Shown here: piece after piece, positions 1 through 11,830 of the stretch
Layout of the letters: each line of letters opens with the position of its first letter
Numbering within the stretch: position 1 is the stretch's first letter
Assembly: GCA_007922305.1 (NCBI GenBank)
Contig: ML677364.1
Location: 15,080,606-15,144,605, forward strand
Reading direction: 5' to 3'
Length of the DNA stretch: 64,000 nucleotides
Source: Dermatemys mawii
Lineage: Eukaryota; Chordata; Testudines; Dermatemydidae
Translations under genes and position numbers: made by a program
Notes under the pieces: model-generated
Seen by the model: the letters and a program-made list of their open reading frames with translations, nothing else
Told to the model about the DNA's origin: nothing
Database searches by the model: none

Positions 1-1539
1 GTACTCTCCAACCTGTTTCCACATGGACCATCTGAAGGCTAAAATTATCATGCAGTGCAGCCTGTTTTCTCCCCAAATCAGTTTCACCAATACCAGTGCA
101 ATGCACTGTTCTACTCCTTCTGGCCTTTTAATTTTTGGTATCCAAAATAAAATTGTAATTCGTTAAGTTGACATGTCTCGTTGTTCTAAGACAAAGCCAT
201 TGTTAGTCCTACCCATTGTCTGTGAGTTTTTATTTAATGTGCTAAGCTTGGAATATTGTTAAATAAACCAGAGAAATAAATTAGCTACTAATTTATTTGT
301 CTGATGTGTGTTCATATCTTCAGCACTTTATGACATTGAACTCTCCAGCAACAAGGCAAGGTTATTTTTCAAGTTTTTCAAATGATGCATAATCCCTGTG
401 TAACTTACTGAAGTATACTATACAAATCTTTCTGGATAAAAATATGTTGAGATCAGTAATGCCCCTCTCACTGGGAAGCTTAGACAATTTCTCTTGATTA
501 AGAATTACATGCAGTTTTCAGGCAACAGTGCAGTACAGAAACTGCCATCTGGGTGAGCCAAGTTGCAACACTGTCCTGCACGCTGCCACAACATGAGTAA
601 ACATAGTTCATTATTGCTATGGTGGGACTAGAGTTTGTTACTGAATTGTGCTATAGCCCTAGACTTTGAACTTATGTCTCTTAAATTCTATATGAATGTA
701 CAATCTGGAATTGTTCATAATTTGTGACACACGAAGAAATGATGTTGGGGGGAGGGTGAGGAGCAGGGATGCAACTTTGGATTTTGCTTCTTGTCTGGAA
801 AATATGATTTTATTTTTAACTTCTTTAAATATTATATTTATGATAAAAGAAGATAAATTACCTTGATATTACACATCTAAATATCCTAAACTCAACATTG
901 AGACTTCATGGTAGGAATCAGGATTAAGAAGGCAACTGATAATTTAAGTGCTTTTGGGGACAACCCATATTTAATCACAAGTGTTATTACCTAGAAGGGT
1001 AATGGGTACTATGAAAAACCCACAAGTTGAAAAGGTTTACATTTTTAGCAGAATATATTTGTTTCCTAGTTTCAAAAGTCCCTTTTACAGATTAGAAAAA
1101 GAGACGGTATAAAAGATGTAATAGAATTCCCCATTTTGAAAGTATGGAGCACCTCTGGAACTGGCATTATTATTTTATTATTATTTTGTATTACTATAGG
1201 ACCTAAGCAGCTCAACTAAAATTAGGGCCCCTCCAAAAACAAAGTAAGAGACATTCCTTGCCCCGGAAAGCTTAGAATTTAAATACACTTTCAAGCCAGT
1301 GTATATTTTTCTAAGGGCATCCACTGTAGTTTTTCTGTTTCACTTTTATATGTTTTACATTTTTAAAAAAAGTTTCACATTAGTAAAAGGAGTGTTAATT
1401 TAGTGTTTAAGTTGCACAGTGTCTAACTTGTCTTTAGGACACAAAACATAATTAGTATGAGGGGGTAACCATGTTAGCCTGTATCCACAAAAAGTGGATA
1501 GTGGAGTTAACTTTCTAGTTAGGGGGTTAACTTTGGACT

Positions 1540-1840
1540 CCATAGTCATGGGTTCAGTTTTTTGCTGTGTGACTGACTTCCTTTGTGACTTCATGCAAGT
1601 CACTGAGGCCTGTATCCACAAAGATATTTAGGCCGCTATCTTCCACTGATTTCAGTAGAAGTTAGCAGCCTAAATACCTATAAGGATCTAGGTCTTAATG
1701 TCTCTGTGCCTCAGTTTTGGTCTATAACATGAGGTTAATAGTTTTTTCCTAGTCCTCAGAGGTGTTGTGAGGTTAAATACATGAAAAATTGTGAGCTGCT
1801 CCGATACTGCAATAATGTGGCCCATAAAAGTACCACAGAA
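1540..1840 (+). repeat. MIR-like tRNA-derived SINE, interrupted
   Basis: Reading + strand, the motifs are 'gggttcag...gctgtgtgac...gcaagtcact', then 'ctctgtgcctcag', 'ataacatgaggttaatag' and 'ggtgttgtgaggttaaata'. These appear in the same order as MIR/CORE-type SINEs (tRNA head, CORE, tail). It is split at 1606-1692 by a fold-back element. Confidence 0.7.
1606..1692. mobile_element. Fold-back MITE inside the SINE
   Basis: The two halves are near reverse complements: 'agatatttaggccgctat' on the left and 'agcagcctaaatacctat' on the right, around a short centre 'ccactgatttcagtagaa'. It sits in the middle of a MIR-like SINE, so it inserted later. The superfamily is not determined. Confidence 0.6.
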
Positions 1841-2484
1841 CAAAGTACTCTATACATAGACCACGTGGTACTATATCACTTTCAAAGATAATTCCATTCG
1901 ATCTGAGTCTGTACTGCCTTGTGTCTTGGTGCATCCAAAGATAAAGTTAAAATTTTTTTTCCCCATCAGCTCAGATGATGAGAGCCTTAGTACAGACAAG
2001 ACTGCTGTGACACACCCTGTTTTTACCACTGTATTAGTTAAACCTGCTAAAAGTGATTTATGCAGTGATAAAAATGGTTCTGCTGTGGGACCTCATTTTA
2101 CATTATGGCTTTCACTGATTCAGCTGAAGAGGTGATAGCACGAGAGGGAATTTTTTGTCTGTTTCTCCACTGTAGACAAGATCGAAGTAGTCAGTTGTAC
2201 CTGGGCAAAGTGGTTGTAAATTGCAACCAGATCTGAATAATTCATTCAAGCACATGGTACCTTATTAATACTAAAGTGCAAAGCAATGGAGAATCAGTTC
2301 TATTGATTTCAACTGACTTACTTCAATTTACAGTGATGTAACTGAAGTCAGAATGAGGCCCCATATATTAATCCCCCCCCAAAAAAATCTGTGTGTTTTT
2401 AATGTCTTAAGTTATTAAAATGAAAGAGAATAGTATTCTGATTTACTTTTACTTTGTGCTCTCAGTTTACTCACCTTAGAGCAT

Positions 2485-2590
2485 GTCTACACATATAGCG
2501 CTGCAGCACACAAGCACTTATGTTGCTCAGGGGATGGTTTATTCACGCCCCTGAGTGACATATGTTATACTGACATAGGCTGTAGGGCAG
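2485..2590. mobile_element. Short fold-back MITE ('gtctacac' type)
   Basis: It begins 'gcatgtctacacatatagcg' and has internal arms 'gttgctcagggg' and 'cccctgagtgac', forming an inverted repeat about 100 bases long overall. It resembles a common small turtle DNA element that starts with GTCTACAC. No target duplication was identified. Confidence 0.5.
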
Positions 2591-2689
2591 ATATAACCTC
2601 TGACTTGTTAGTGTCTCCTTCAGCTGTCTTGTGTTCATTAATACGATGACTGGAGCTATGAGTTTTGCAGAAGAAAGTATATGTCGTTT

Positions 2690-2795
2690 GGCAACATATT
2701 ATTATTTGTGTATTCTGTAGCATCTAGGGAACCCCTGTCATAGACTTGGATCCTGTTGTGCGAGGTGCTGTACAAACAGAATAGAGGTGGAAAAA
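2690..2795 (-). repeat. MIR-like SINE tail fragment
   Basis: The antisense tail signature 'attattatttgtgt', 'tagcatctaggg' and 'cgaggtgctgtacaaacag' is shared with copies at 22280 and 25765. Confidence 0.55.
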
Positions 2796-4720
2796 CTTGT
2801 ATTGATATTTGTTTTGTAAAATACTTCTTTTGCAGACCTAAATTTTAGATCTAGTTTGACTTAACATTATCCTCCTAGCGTAATAAGTTAACAGGGTGTC
2901 TGAATAATTTTAATGACAGAATCATATTGATTTAAAATACTTTAGTTCTAGATAAGAGTTCATAAGTTTTCTCATCTCTTTAGAGAATGTTTTAAAGTAC
3001 AGTGCATTGTGACACTTTTTAAATAGGTATAACACTTGTTTAGTTATACTTGTACATATAAAGTTTATGTATACTGGAAAGAGAATAATATCCTTATGCA
3101 AGCTCCACATATTTTACTCCCTCCCTGCTATTATTTCCATTTTAATATTTTCTTTTCAGAGGATCATTACTTTCTGAGGATTTTGTGATCTGGCTTTTCA
3201 AGTAACTACAAGGCTATATATATATATAGACCAAGCGTGGGGTTTTTTTTTGTTACTTTGAGAAGGCCCACTGCATCTGACTCTCTTTCCTGGACTGGTG
3301 GTTTTTTCTTTTTTGGTCAACTAAGATACAGTTTGGTGTCTCCTCATACTTCCTCTGGACAACTGCTTTTCTGCTAAGATTAAAATGTACTTTATGTAAG
3401 GGAAATGGGGGAAATGATAAAATAGTTCCTCATTTAATTTAAATAATATTACTAGTGCATATTTTAAATTATCTTAAAGGTACACTGTCATCTTAAATAC
3501 TTATATTAAAAACACAGTTCTTTACCTGGAATATTAAAAGCTACTTAAATTATTGAAACTGGATTTTTAAAATTATTTCAGTATTTATACATTTACTATG
3601 TTTTGGTTAGTCGATGTAAATAAGCATTTGCTTCAGCTTGGACAATAAAAATCAACTTTGCTTTTGATATAGGTCTTATCATTTTCAGGCTCTCAGTGCT
3701 CATGTGATTGGATTACTAACACAACAGGAAATTTAAAACAAAATGTCCACTGTAATTACAAAAATATTGAAATATTTCCATTGATTTTGGAGGTTTAAAT
3801 ACATGTTTTAAAAATCACTATGGGTGAAATATGAGTTGTCAAAAATGGAAAGGAAACTAGAGATATTTTTCAAGCAAAGTTTATTCAGTGTCTGAAATGT
3901 CAAAGTGATAGTTTTGAGCACAGTATTCCTGCTTCTTGTTCCTGTGTTTCCATTTAGGATGTAATATTTCCCTGTCATATGTAAAGGTCAGTATTCAGAA
4001 ATGAGGGCACTGCTTTGTGTAAAATTTGATACGATAATCTAGCCTATTTTCTGTATCTCTTTGAGAGGGCTATCAAAGATCTTTGGGTATGTTATTTCTC
4101 ACTGTTCTTCCAAGACTTTTTTATTTCCATTGAGGTTAATAGTACAAATCTGCACTGCTTTGCACCTTGTGTAGTTATTTACACCTGTGCAAAGTAGATG
4201 CAAAACAGCACTCTTCTGATCAGGTAACAATTTTACACCCACTTTGCTTAAGTGCAAGTGAGGAATTAAATCAAAACTTCTGTTTAAACAGTGATTGTTT
4301 TTAAGATTGTCTCAGGATGGGAATCCCATCAGCTCTTTTCCTGAGTTCTGTAGATGTTTTTATAAAAATAATTTTGATCAACATGTAAATGTCATGCTGT
4401 ATGCTGATGGGGCATTAATACATGCTTTTTATATTTGCATGCTTGAATATATTGGACTTGTAGAAAGTGGTTAGTACTTCTAAGACACACTTTCAATCAG
4501 TCATTACGACAATATGTTGCCTACTTTATCTCTTCTTTTGCCATGTTCTTGCTGCAAAATGTAAACTGATTTCTCTCATTTTTTCCCCTCTGCAAATACA
4601 CTGATTGTCACTTAAAAGTAGGAATGTTGCTGTCCAGAATACATTTATGTTTCTGCTGGAAGACCACAATCTCGGTGCCTGATAGTGAAGGCTTTAATTT
4701 TACACACACACTGCCCATAT

Positions 4721-4803
4721 AACAGTCTAATATAATGTTTTCATATTATATTAGACTGTTGTATTGCTAGGTCATAATTTGCAATTATGACCTAGCAATA
4801 CAA
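4721..4803. repeat. Two adjacent perfect hairpins
   Basis: Hairpin 1 has 16-base arms at 4721-4736 and 4745-4760 with an 8-base loop, and the arms match perfectly. Hairpin 2 has 21-base arms at 4759-4779 and 4783-4803 with a 3-base loop (tgc), also perfect. The hairpins share the two bases 4759-4760. Flanking sequence is ordinary intron. No known element was recognised. Confidence 0.85.
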
Positions 4804-4904
4804 TATGTATACTTGACACTTTATAGATAAAAACATGATTTATGAGGTGCTCTATTTTTCAGGGCAGTGAGATTCATCTTACACAGTTGCCGACTGGCTG
4901 TGGT

Positions 4905-4965
4905 ATCTAAAGGATATGTGCATAATTCCTACTAAAATAAACAAGAGTTTGTGCATAAGAGCTGT
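4905..4965. repeat. Direct repeat, copy 1
   Basis: A block of about 61 bases beginning 'atctaaaggatatgtgcat' recurs at 5526-5588 with only a few differences (a/g changes and single-base insertions in A and T runs). The family is not recognised. Confidence 0.8.
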
Positions 4966-5525
4966 GTAATGACACTGGAAGATTGTGTGGTAGAAAAACG
5001 AGTTAGCCCTGGCTATTTTCACTGACTTTCATGTCAGTCGTATGCTGCATCAGAAGATTTTAAATGAATTTTCCTACATCTAAAGTCTTGCTGCTCTTTT
5101 TCTTGGGACTAACACTATATGTAAATATTAAACTCTCTCTTTTCCTCAGTCTCTGATGGTCTGGAATTTCAAATGGTTCCAACAAATGATTATATATATT
5201 GCCTCATTTTATTCATGCTGGTGGTTGTGGGTTGTATTTTAGCTTCTATGGAAGAGGAATATAGTTTATTTTTAAATAACAAAATACAATTGGTGAAAAA
5301 TGTAACAGGTGCGTATAGTACATTTGTAATCTGTTCTTTGGTCTATGGAAACAAACCTTCCAGGGAGCTATTGAAGGAAAAACCTGTGTTTCTGAATGAT
5401 GGATTCTTACACTGGTTCTCTGGTCTAGCAAACATTGAAAATCATATATAGCCATCTAACTCCTCACTGTTGATGGCAAACCTGGGGAGTCTCAAGAGCC
5501 CAAGTCGCTGTACATAAAAAGTCCA

Positions 5526-5588
5526 ATCTAAAGGATGTGTGCATAATTCCTACTAAAAATAAACAAGAGTTTTGTGCATAAGGGCTGT
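5526..5588. repeat. Direct repeat, copy 2
   Basis: Partner of 4905-4965, same orientation, 621 bases downstream. The stretch between the copies (4966-5525) contains a 92-codon open frame that I do not recognise. Confidence 0.8.
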
Positions 5589-6204
5589 AGGATTGTGAGG
5601 CTGTCGTTAACTTGAGATCAGTTTCCTTCCAGATCTGTTTGTTTCAGGTAGTATCTGAGTTGGTATTTCCTAATTACACCAGTTTTGCCTATCAGAAGAG
5701 AAACAGGTTAATTACAAATCAAAACAATTATATTATCTGCATACATTTAGTGCATGTTAAATATTACACATCGTTCTTCTCTACCTTGCATCTTGGGTCG
5801 ATGGTTACCATCTGTGCTTCATGTTACTCAAATACTGCTAGCTTTTATACAGGCATTTTGCACAAGTGTAAATGACTACCACGGATGAATCAAGCCCTGT
5901 GTTTAAAAGCTTATGTACTTTTCACCATAGAAAATGTCAGATAAGCATTTTTTTCATGATAATTAATTTATTAATAAGGAAGATGGCTCTGTCACTGAAG
6001 TAAGATTAAAACCAGCCACTGCCAAAAAAAAATGAAGCTCAAATTCATTTGATATCTAGATTTGTTTGCATATTTTTGTTTCATAAGCACTAATATTTCT
6101 GCTTTAAGAAAACTGAACTAAATGAGTCTGGTAATCAGTATTATTTGCTAAGTGAAAATTTATTTACAATTAAAAAAACCCAAACAACTGGGTTCAGTTA
6201 TTAT

Positions 6205-6485
6205 TGTAGTGATATTAGCATTGATAGGCCTCAGGTCAGATCAGAGCCCCACTGCAATAGGCACTGTACAGCCACACAGTAAGAGAGACACAAAGAGTTT
6301 GGACTCTAAATAGACAAGACAGACAAAGGGTGAAAGGGGAGAGAGATGCAGAGAAGTGAGGGAAAACAGAGGCACAGAGAGGTGAAGTGATGTACCCAAG
6401 GTCACATAGCAGGTCCATGGCAGAGCCAGAAATAGAGTTGCCACAAAGACAAAATGTCACTGGACTACAACTGCCCCTCATGACT
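6205..6485 (-). repeat. MIR-like SINE, antisense
   Basis: The antisense signature 'gaggcacagagaggtgaag', 'cccaaggtcacatagcagg' and 'catggcagagccagaaata' is preceded by the tail motif 'gccccactgcaataggcac'. Open frames on the minus strand here are SINE shadows. Confidence 0.7.
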
Positions 6486-7329
6486 AACTAATAGTGATAG
6501 CCTCTCAATCTAACTGTGATAGCCTCTCCATGTGATTTTATGAATAAATCAGTGGCAACGTAGCACTTCTGTCTGATAAACGATTGATGCAGGCAAGCAT
6601 GCTCTTATCTAAAACTACTGTTTATTAGGTGGTAAGCATTTGCACATGCACGCGAGCACACTTGCAGTAGGTTTAGGACATCCCAGATATAGTTACCCCC
6701 ATCTGAGATGGTTTCGAGTGATCACTAGCTGGGCTTCCAGGAGCCTTCTTTCCATCCAGTTGATGGGGCATTTTGATGTCCGTTCCTTGCCGAAGAAAAG
6801 TTCCCTCCGACTGCTCTGAGGCATTTACTTTTACCTAATCTTTTATAGCTAACAAACAGTCATATAGCTGTATTTATTAAATTAGCAAACTGTAAATTCA
6901 ATGCTAAAATGAACAGGGAAAAGGTCAATAAAGGCAAAAGGTGAGTTTTCTACAGATGCACTAACAAAGTCACATTGGACAAATTGTTCATTTTGATGTT
7001 TAAATGGAAATCAACTTAAATTACACTTCACTCTGCAAATTTTGTACCTACTAATAAAATGGAAAGTCATCAGAAATTCTCTCTAGTTGCTGTGCATTGG
7101 ACAGCACTTTATCTCTCATCTGGTTCCCTGGTACATTTGCAAAGTAATTTTCCACTGTGTGTGTGTGTATCCAGCAAGGAAGGAGGAAAGAATTATTTTA
7201 AAATACAGGAAAAGATTATTGTAAAACTGGAATAGATGGGGAGTGTCTGGCAGATGTTATACCTAAACTTACTTAACTTTTTTAACAGACTACATTTCAA
7301 GTTGGCGGTGGCTCTTCAACAACGTAATG

Positions 7330-7435
7330 AGTTATGAAAATGAGGAATACTTGTGGCACTTTAGAGACTAACCAGTTTATTTCTTCTGTTTTATTCCTCT
7401 AAGGTGCCACCAGTATTCCTCGTTTTCTTTACAGA
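7330..7435. mobile_element. Fold-back element of the 'ttagagactaac' family
   Basis: The left arm 'gaggaatacttgtggcac' and right arm 'gtgccaccagtattcctc' are near-perfect reverse complements about 45 bases apart. The same family occurs at 7703, 11465, 42935, 62830 and 63670. Confidence 0.65.
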
Positions 7436-7702
7436 TACAGATTAAGAGGGCTGCTAATCTTAAACCTGTAATAAGTTTTATGATGACCCAATCACATAAA
7501 TCCTTACGCCAGTAGTTTGATGATTTTCGTGGGATGGCTCCAGGTCAAACAAGAAATAAATATATTTTTGTAGAGTAACATGTGTTTTTCACCTCCCATC
7601 CCCCCTCCTTAAAAAAAACTGAAGGAAATTTCCTTTAATTTTTTTTTTAAATTACCAGTTGGGCCAAACATGAAACATTTTGACAGAGTATAAATTAAAC
7701 TG

Positions 7703-7795
7703 GTTTCAAAGTAGCAGCCATATTAGTCTGTATCCGCAAAAAGAACAGGAGGACTTGTGGCACCTTAGAGACTAACAAATTAATAAATAAAACTG
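7703..7795 (+). mobile_element. Half-element of the 'ttagagactaac' family
   Basis: The terminal motif 'tttcaaagtagcagcc' is followed by 'tagtctgtatccgcaaaaag' and 'ggcaccttagagactaacaa'. It ends in an A/T-rich tail. Confidence 0.65.
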
Positions 7796-8159
7796 TGTCT
7801 TATTTATAACACAAAATTATATAGTCTGTCAGAAAAAGGTTTCCAACTTTGAATGAGTTCTTTGGAGGAAGTTTCCATTCTGATTTACTCTGTCCAAATT
7901 CTTCCAATTTGTTGCACTCTGAAGTGGTGGTGGTGGTGGGAGGAGGGGTAGTCAATGTGAAAGACAGGTTTTTTTGCTTTTGTGCATTGACTCTATTGGG
8001 TCTGACCCTTAATTAGGCAAATATGCTGACATTGTCCATTATATTAGTTTAAATCCATTGAATCCACTGGCATTAACTCCTGATTTCTCACAGGTGTCAG
8101 ATTTGACTCTGGCCAGAAATTTTTAAGGTCAGATCGCAATAAGAGAGGGAGAGAGGTGT

Positions 8160-8530
8160 CTTAAACTTTGCTGTCACGGTCCTCATGCTTGCAGTTGACC
8201 GTTTTATTCTTCTTGAGGAATATACTTGCTATGGACTGGAACAATCAATTTGACCTCATAGTCGCTGGGAAAATTGTGTGCTGGCTGGTGCGCTGAGCTG
8301 CTCTGCTCAGTCTAGTTGCTGCATTTTGAACCAGCTGGAGCTTTTGGGGGGCAGGCATTGTCATGGCAATATATTGCCGCCATAAACTGAAAGGCACAAA
8401 AGCCTGAGTATAAGTGTCATAATCTGCATTCACTTTGAGAAAAAGTATTCCTCTGGCCAGGTGGTATTTGGTAGAAGGAACACTACTTCTTTCAAATACC
8501 ACTCTGACCAGGTGGTATTTGGAAGAAGGG
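8160..8530 (-). pseudogene. L2-like LINE reverse-transcriptase tail (decayed), antisense
   Basis: On the minus strand 8245-8502 reads as an open frame containing KLQLVQNAATRL, a pattern found near the C-terminus of L2/CR1-type reverse transcriptases (LQ.VQNAAARL). The rest of the frame is not recognisable. A local duplication of 'ccaggtggtatttgg' occurs at about 8458 and 8509. I infer an old non-LTR fragment; a coincidental short match is possible. Confidence 0.45.
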
Positions 8531-11464
8531 ACACTGGGAGCTACTCATCCATGCCATAGCAGCTAAGAGTTCAGTAGGAACCTGAGGCTGTGAACTGTCT
8601 TAACAACCTGAAGACAGACCTCCCCTCCTCAAATGATAGTGATTGCATGGGTTTGGCTAGTTTTTCAGTTTCTCTCCTCATACTAGTATCACTTCCATCT
8701 TGCCTGGGTTTGGCTTTAGCCAGCTACTTTTCACCTAAGCACTGTTCTGGCTTCGGCACTGGGCCAACTGTGAAGTGGTGCTATGACATTTGATCCCTCC
8801 CTGCCTGCTCCTCTTCCATGATTCCAAAGATGCCTCTTCATTCCTCCCAGGTCTTCCTACTACTTTCCTTCTCCATTGCTCACACTACGTCTCCCAGACC
8901 CTTTCCTAATTCTCTTCTGCACATCTTCCTTCCTTCCACTCCCTCCCCAATATTTGATTTTTTTCATTGTTTATTTAAAAATTGAGTCAAACTAACTGGC
9001 AGCGCTCAAGATTCTTCAAAACTCTAAGCACTGTATAAGTTTCAAAAACTTGTCCTGATCAGGGACGGGGGTGAGGAGATTGTAATAACTACTACTGTAG
9101 CTTGGGGTGCTTAAAGTTTGCACCCAATTGAAAATACATGTCTTGTACCACTATACTAGAGCTCTAAAAATGCCTGTTGTCTTGTTGAGAGGTGATACGT
9201 TGAAGGGAGATAAAACAATATCCAAGCTTCCCTACTGGATTCAAATGAAGTATAATTGAATTAAATACTCATTGCACATCACTTCGCAAGTGATTAAAGT
9301 AGAGTTTAAATTGTAAGTGAATCTACAAGTCTGGATTCTAAGGCAATACATTTTTGCGTAACATCTTTCAAATTATGAGGTAAAACTCATTGTGTGATCC
9401 AAGGCATAACTTTGAAATGCAGCTGCATGACATTTATGGAAAAAAGCCCTGAAGCGAGAAATATTGTGAAAAGCAGAGAGATACTGTAGCATACAAGCCA
9501 GTGCAAGCTCTCAGCCTCATTTTCTCAAGCTTTATCATGCTTGTTTTCATGATCAAATTAAATTGCTACATTTTTTTAATGTTGTCTACCAAAAAGCTTC
9601 ATTCAAATCAGGCTAATTATTTAGCATCAAACAGAAGCTGTGTGTATTTTAATATAAATATTGTAGGAAAGAATGCAGTGCATCAGGTTTGCACATGCTT
9701 TCCTCTGAGAGGTGGTGTTGAGTATCTAGACTGCATGGGAACTTGGTCATGAATTTGATGTATTTGAAAAATTGATCTTCAAGGACTGATTCTGGTCAAA
9801 TAAAGATCATGCTACAAAAAAGGCTCAAAAGAAATTCCTTGAATGGAGAAGGGTATTGTAAAGATTGTGTTGCATGAAGGATAGTTTCAAATTTAATTAC
9901 CTACTACAGTCATTTGTTAGAGGTTTGATCAAAAACATCTGGGCAGAAATTCTAACGTCCAGCTAGACAAAACTCCAGTAGATTTTTAAGGCCAGGTTTT
10001 CACCCCTTGCATTCATGTTCTGAAGAAACACCAAGAAAATTATGTGTTTATTTAGAAAATTAATCAGGTCTTCAAACTTTGGAAAGATGTTCATTGGAGA
10101 GATTTAGAATGAGGAATAAAGATAGGAATGGAGATTACATCATACTCCTTGATGTTCCTCTTAGTGCGTTCTACAGATTTCATTTAGTAAACAGCTCAAT
10201 TTCTTCAGATAAGAGTGATACATTCTAATTGAAGTATTAATAGGAGATAAATGTTACTACAGACTGATAGCCTCTCATGTCAAGACACAGCTGAGGAGCT
10301 TTTAATCTGCATAGTAACTGCATATTAAAAATCTGTTACAATTTTGATGAAAAGTAATAACAGGGCATGCACAATAGTTGTTTTTATAAGCTAAACAATT
10401 CACCAAACCCAATTAATCCACTTTAGTCCAATGCCTATAGCATATCATAAAAATAAATGTTCATTTTATTAAAATAATAAAAATGTCTAATTTTTGAAGT
10501 CTCCAAAAACACTTGCACCACAATCTTGTGGGGGAAGAACATTCTTCATTGAAAACTAAATACATGCCCTCAAATGGCCAAGGGAGGTAGGAGAAAAGTG
10601 GAAGGGGTATTGGATTCCAGGATAGCTTCAAGAAGTCCTAAAAGAAATGTTCTAAGAGACCATGATTTCTCACATTAGAGGACTATCAACACCACCTCAA
10701 ATGAAGGAAACAAAGAAGAAATAGACATCTATTTTTAGAAAACAATTTTTTTTAGTCATTTTATAACTTAAATGGATATTTTTAAGTTTCATGTAGTTCA
10801 CCAAAACAAATCAATTTTACACATCAGAGCTTTTGTGCCAAATTCCAGCTTGGTGAAATTTTACAGGAGTAGTTCAGTTAGTAGTTAAAGCACTGACAGC
10901 TATGAGAGAATAGCAAGTGCAAATTCCATGACTAATTCTAATTCTTAATTGTCCTTGTTTTGTATTTTCACTAGTCAGAGTGTGAGCACAGTTTACATGA
11001 TACCACTTAAATGTCCCCCAAAACACACTAAAATATCAAATATCTGCTTTTCCCATCATTATGTTGAAAGTTACAATAGCAAATAATCACTGCATAATGT
11101 TAGCAAGATGCAAGTTGGTCCTTCAGTAATTCTCTCTTCACCTGTCAAATACTTGGATAAAGCTGTGTTCAGTTTTGAACAGAAATGTTATATAGGAACC
11201 AGCACTCATTCTATTCATTTTATTGATATTTTACCCAATGCAAAAGAAAAAGGAAGCTTTCCAAAGCTAAATCTCAAATTAGCCAGTTGAAACTTTCTCC
11301 TTGATGAAGGGTGAAAGATGTTGTGACTGTGATATTGGTGAGTTTAATCTTGGAGAGGTGGTATGTAATTGGAAATGAGCAAATTTATTTTATTTTCTAA
11401 AATGTATTGACTGTTAGAGGGATTCTTAAACCTTTTTTTTCTGTGCAGTTATAAATGACTAAGC

Positions 11465-11597
11465 TATGTTGCATCCGACGAAGTGGGTACTAGCCCACGA
11501 AAGCTTATCATTCAATACTTTTGTTAGTCTTTAAGGTGCCACAGGACTCTTTGTTGCTTCTGCAAATGCAGACTAACACGGCTATCTCTCTGAAGCT
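11465..11597 (-). mobile_element. 'ttagagactaac' family copy, antisense
   Basis: The order is 'gcatccgacgaagtgggt', 'cccacgaaagcttat', 'gttagtctttaaggtgccac' and 'gcagactaacacggct', the reverse complement of the copy type at 7703 and of the half-element at 62830. Confidence 0.7.
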
Positions 11598-11654
11598 ATG
11601 TTATGATTATTTTGTTCTTTTTCTTTCCCTCCACATTGTCTGCTTATCTGGGGT

Positions 11655-11830
11655 TCATTTTGGTATCTGAGCACCTCACAAATGTTAATGAATTTATCCT
11701 CACAGCACCCCTGTGAGGTATCAGAGTATTATTATTTCTGTTTTAAAGATGGAGAAGTGGGGCACACAAACTCAATAACTTCTGAAGATCCCATAAGAAT
11801 TCTGTACTGAATTATTGGCTCTGCTACAGA
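11655..11830 (-). repeat. MIR-like SINE, antisense
   Basis: The motifs are 'tatctgagcacctcacaa', 'cctcacagcacccctgtgag', 'attattatttctgttttaaa' and 'gatggagaagtggggcac', an antisense CORE-SINE order. It directly follows the fold-back family copy. Confidence 0.65.

Noticed and set aside
1926..2135. 69-codon frame after a pyrimidine tract and CAG at about 1968, as a possible exon
   Set aside because: The acceptor-like context is suggestive, but the peptide is not recognised, no donor fits well and no partner exon was found; treated as chance.
5173..5451. 92-codon frame following 'tttcctcag' with a hydrophobic start
   Set aside because: No recognisable domain, no family match by eye, and it sits between two copies of a short direct repeat.
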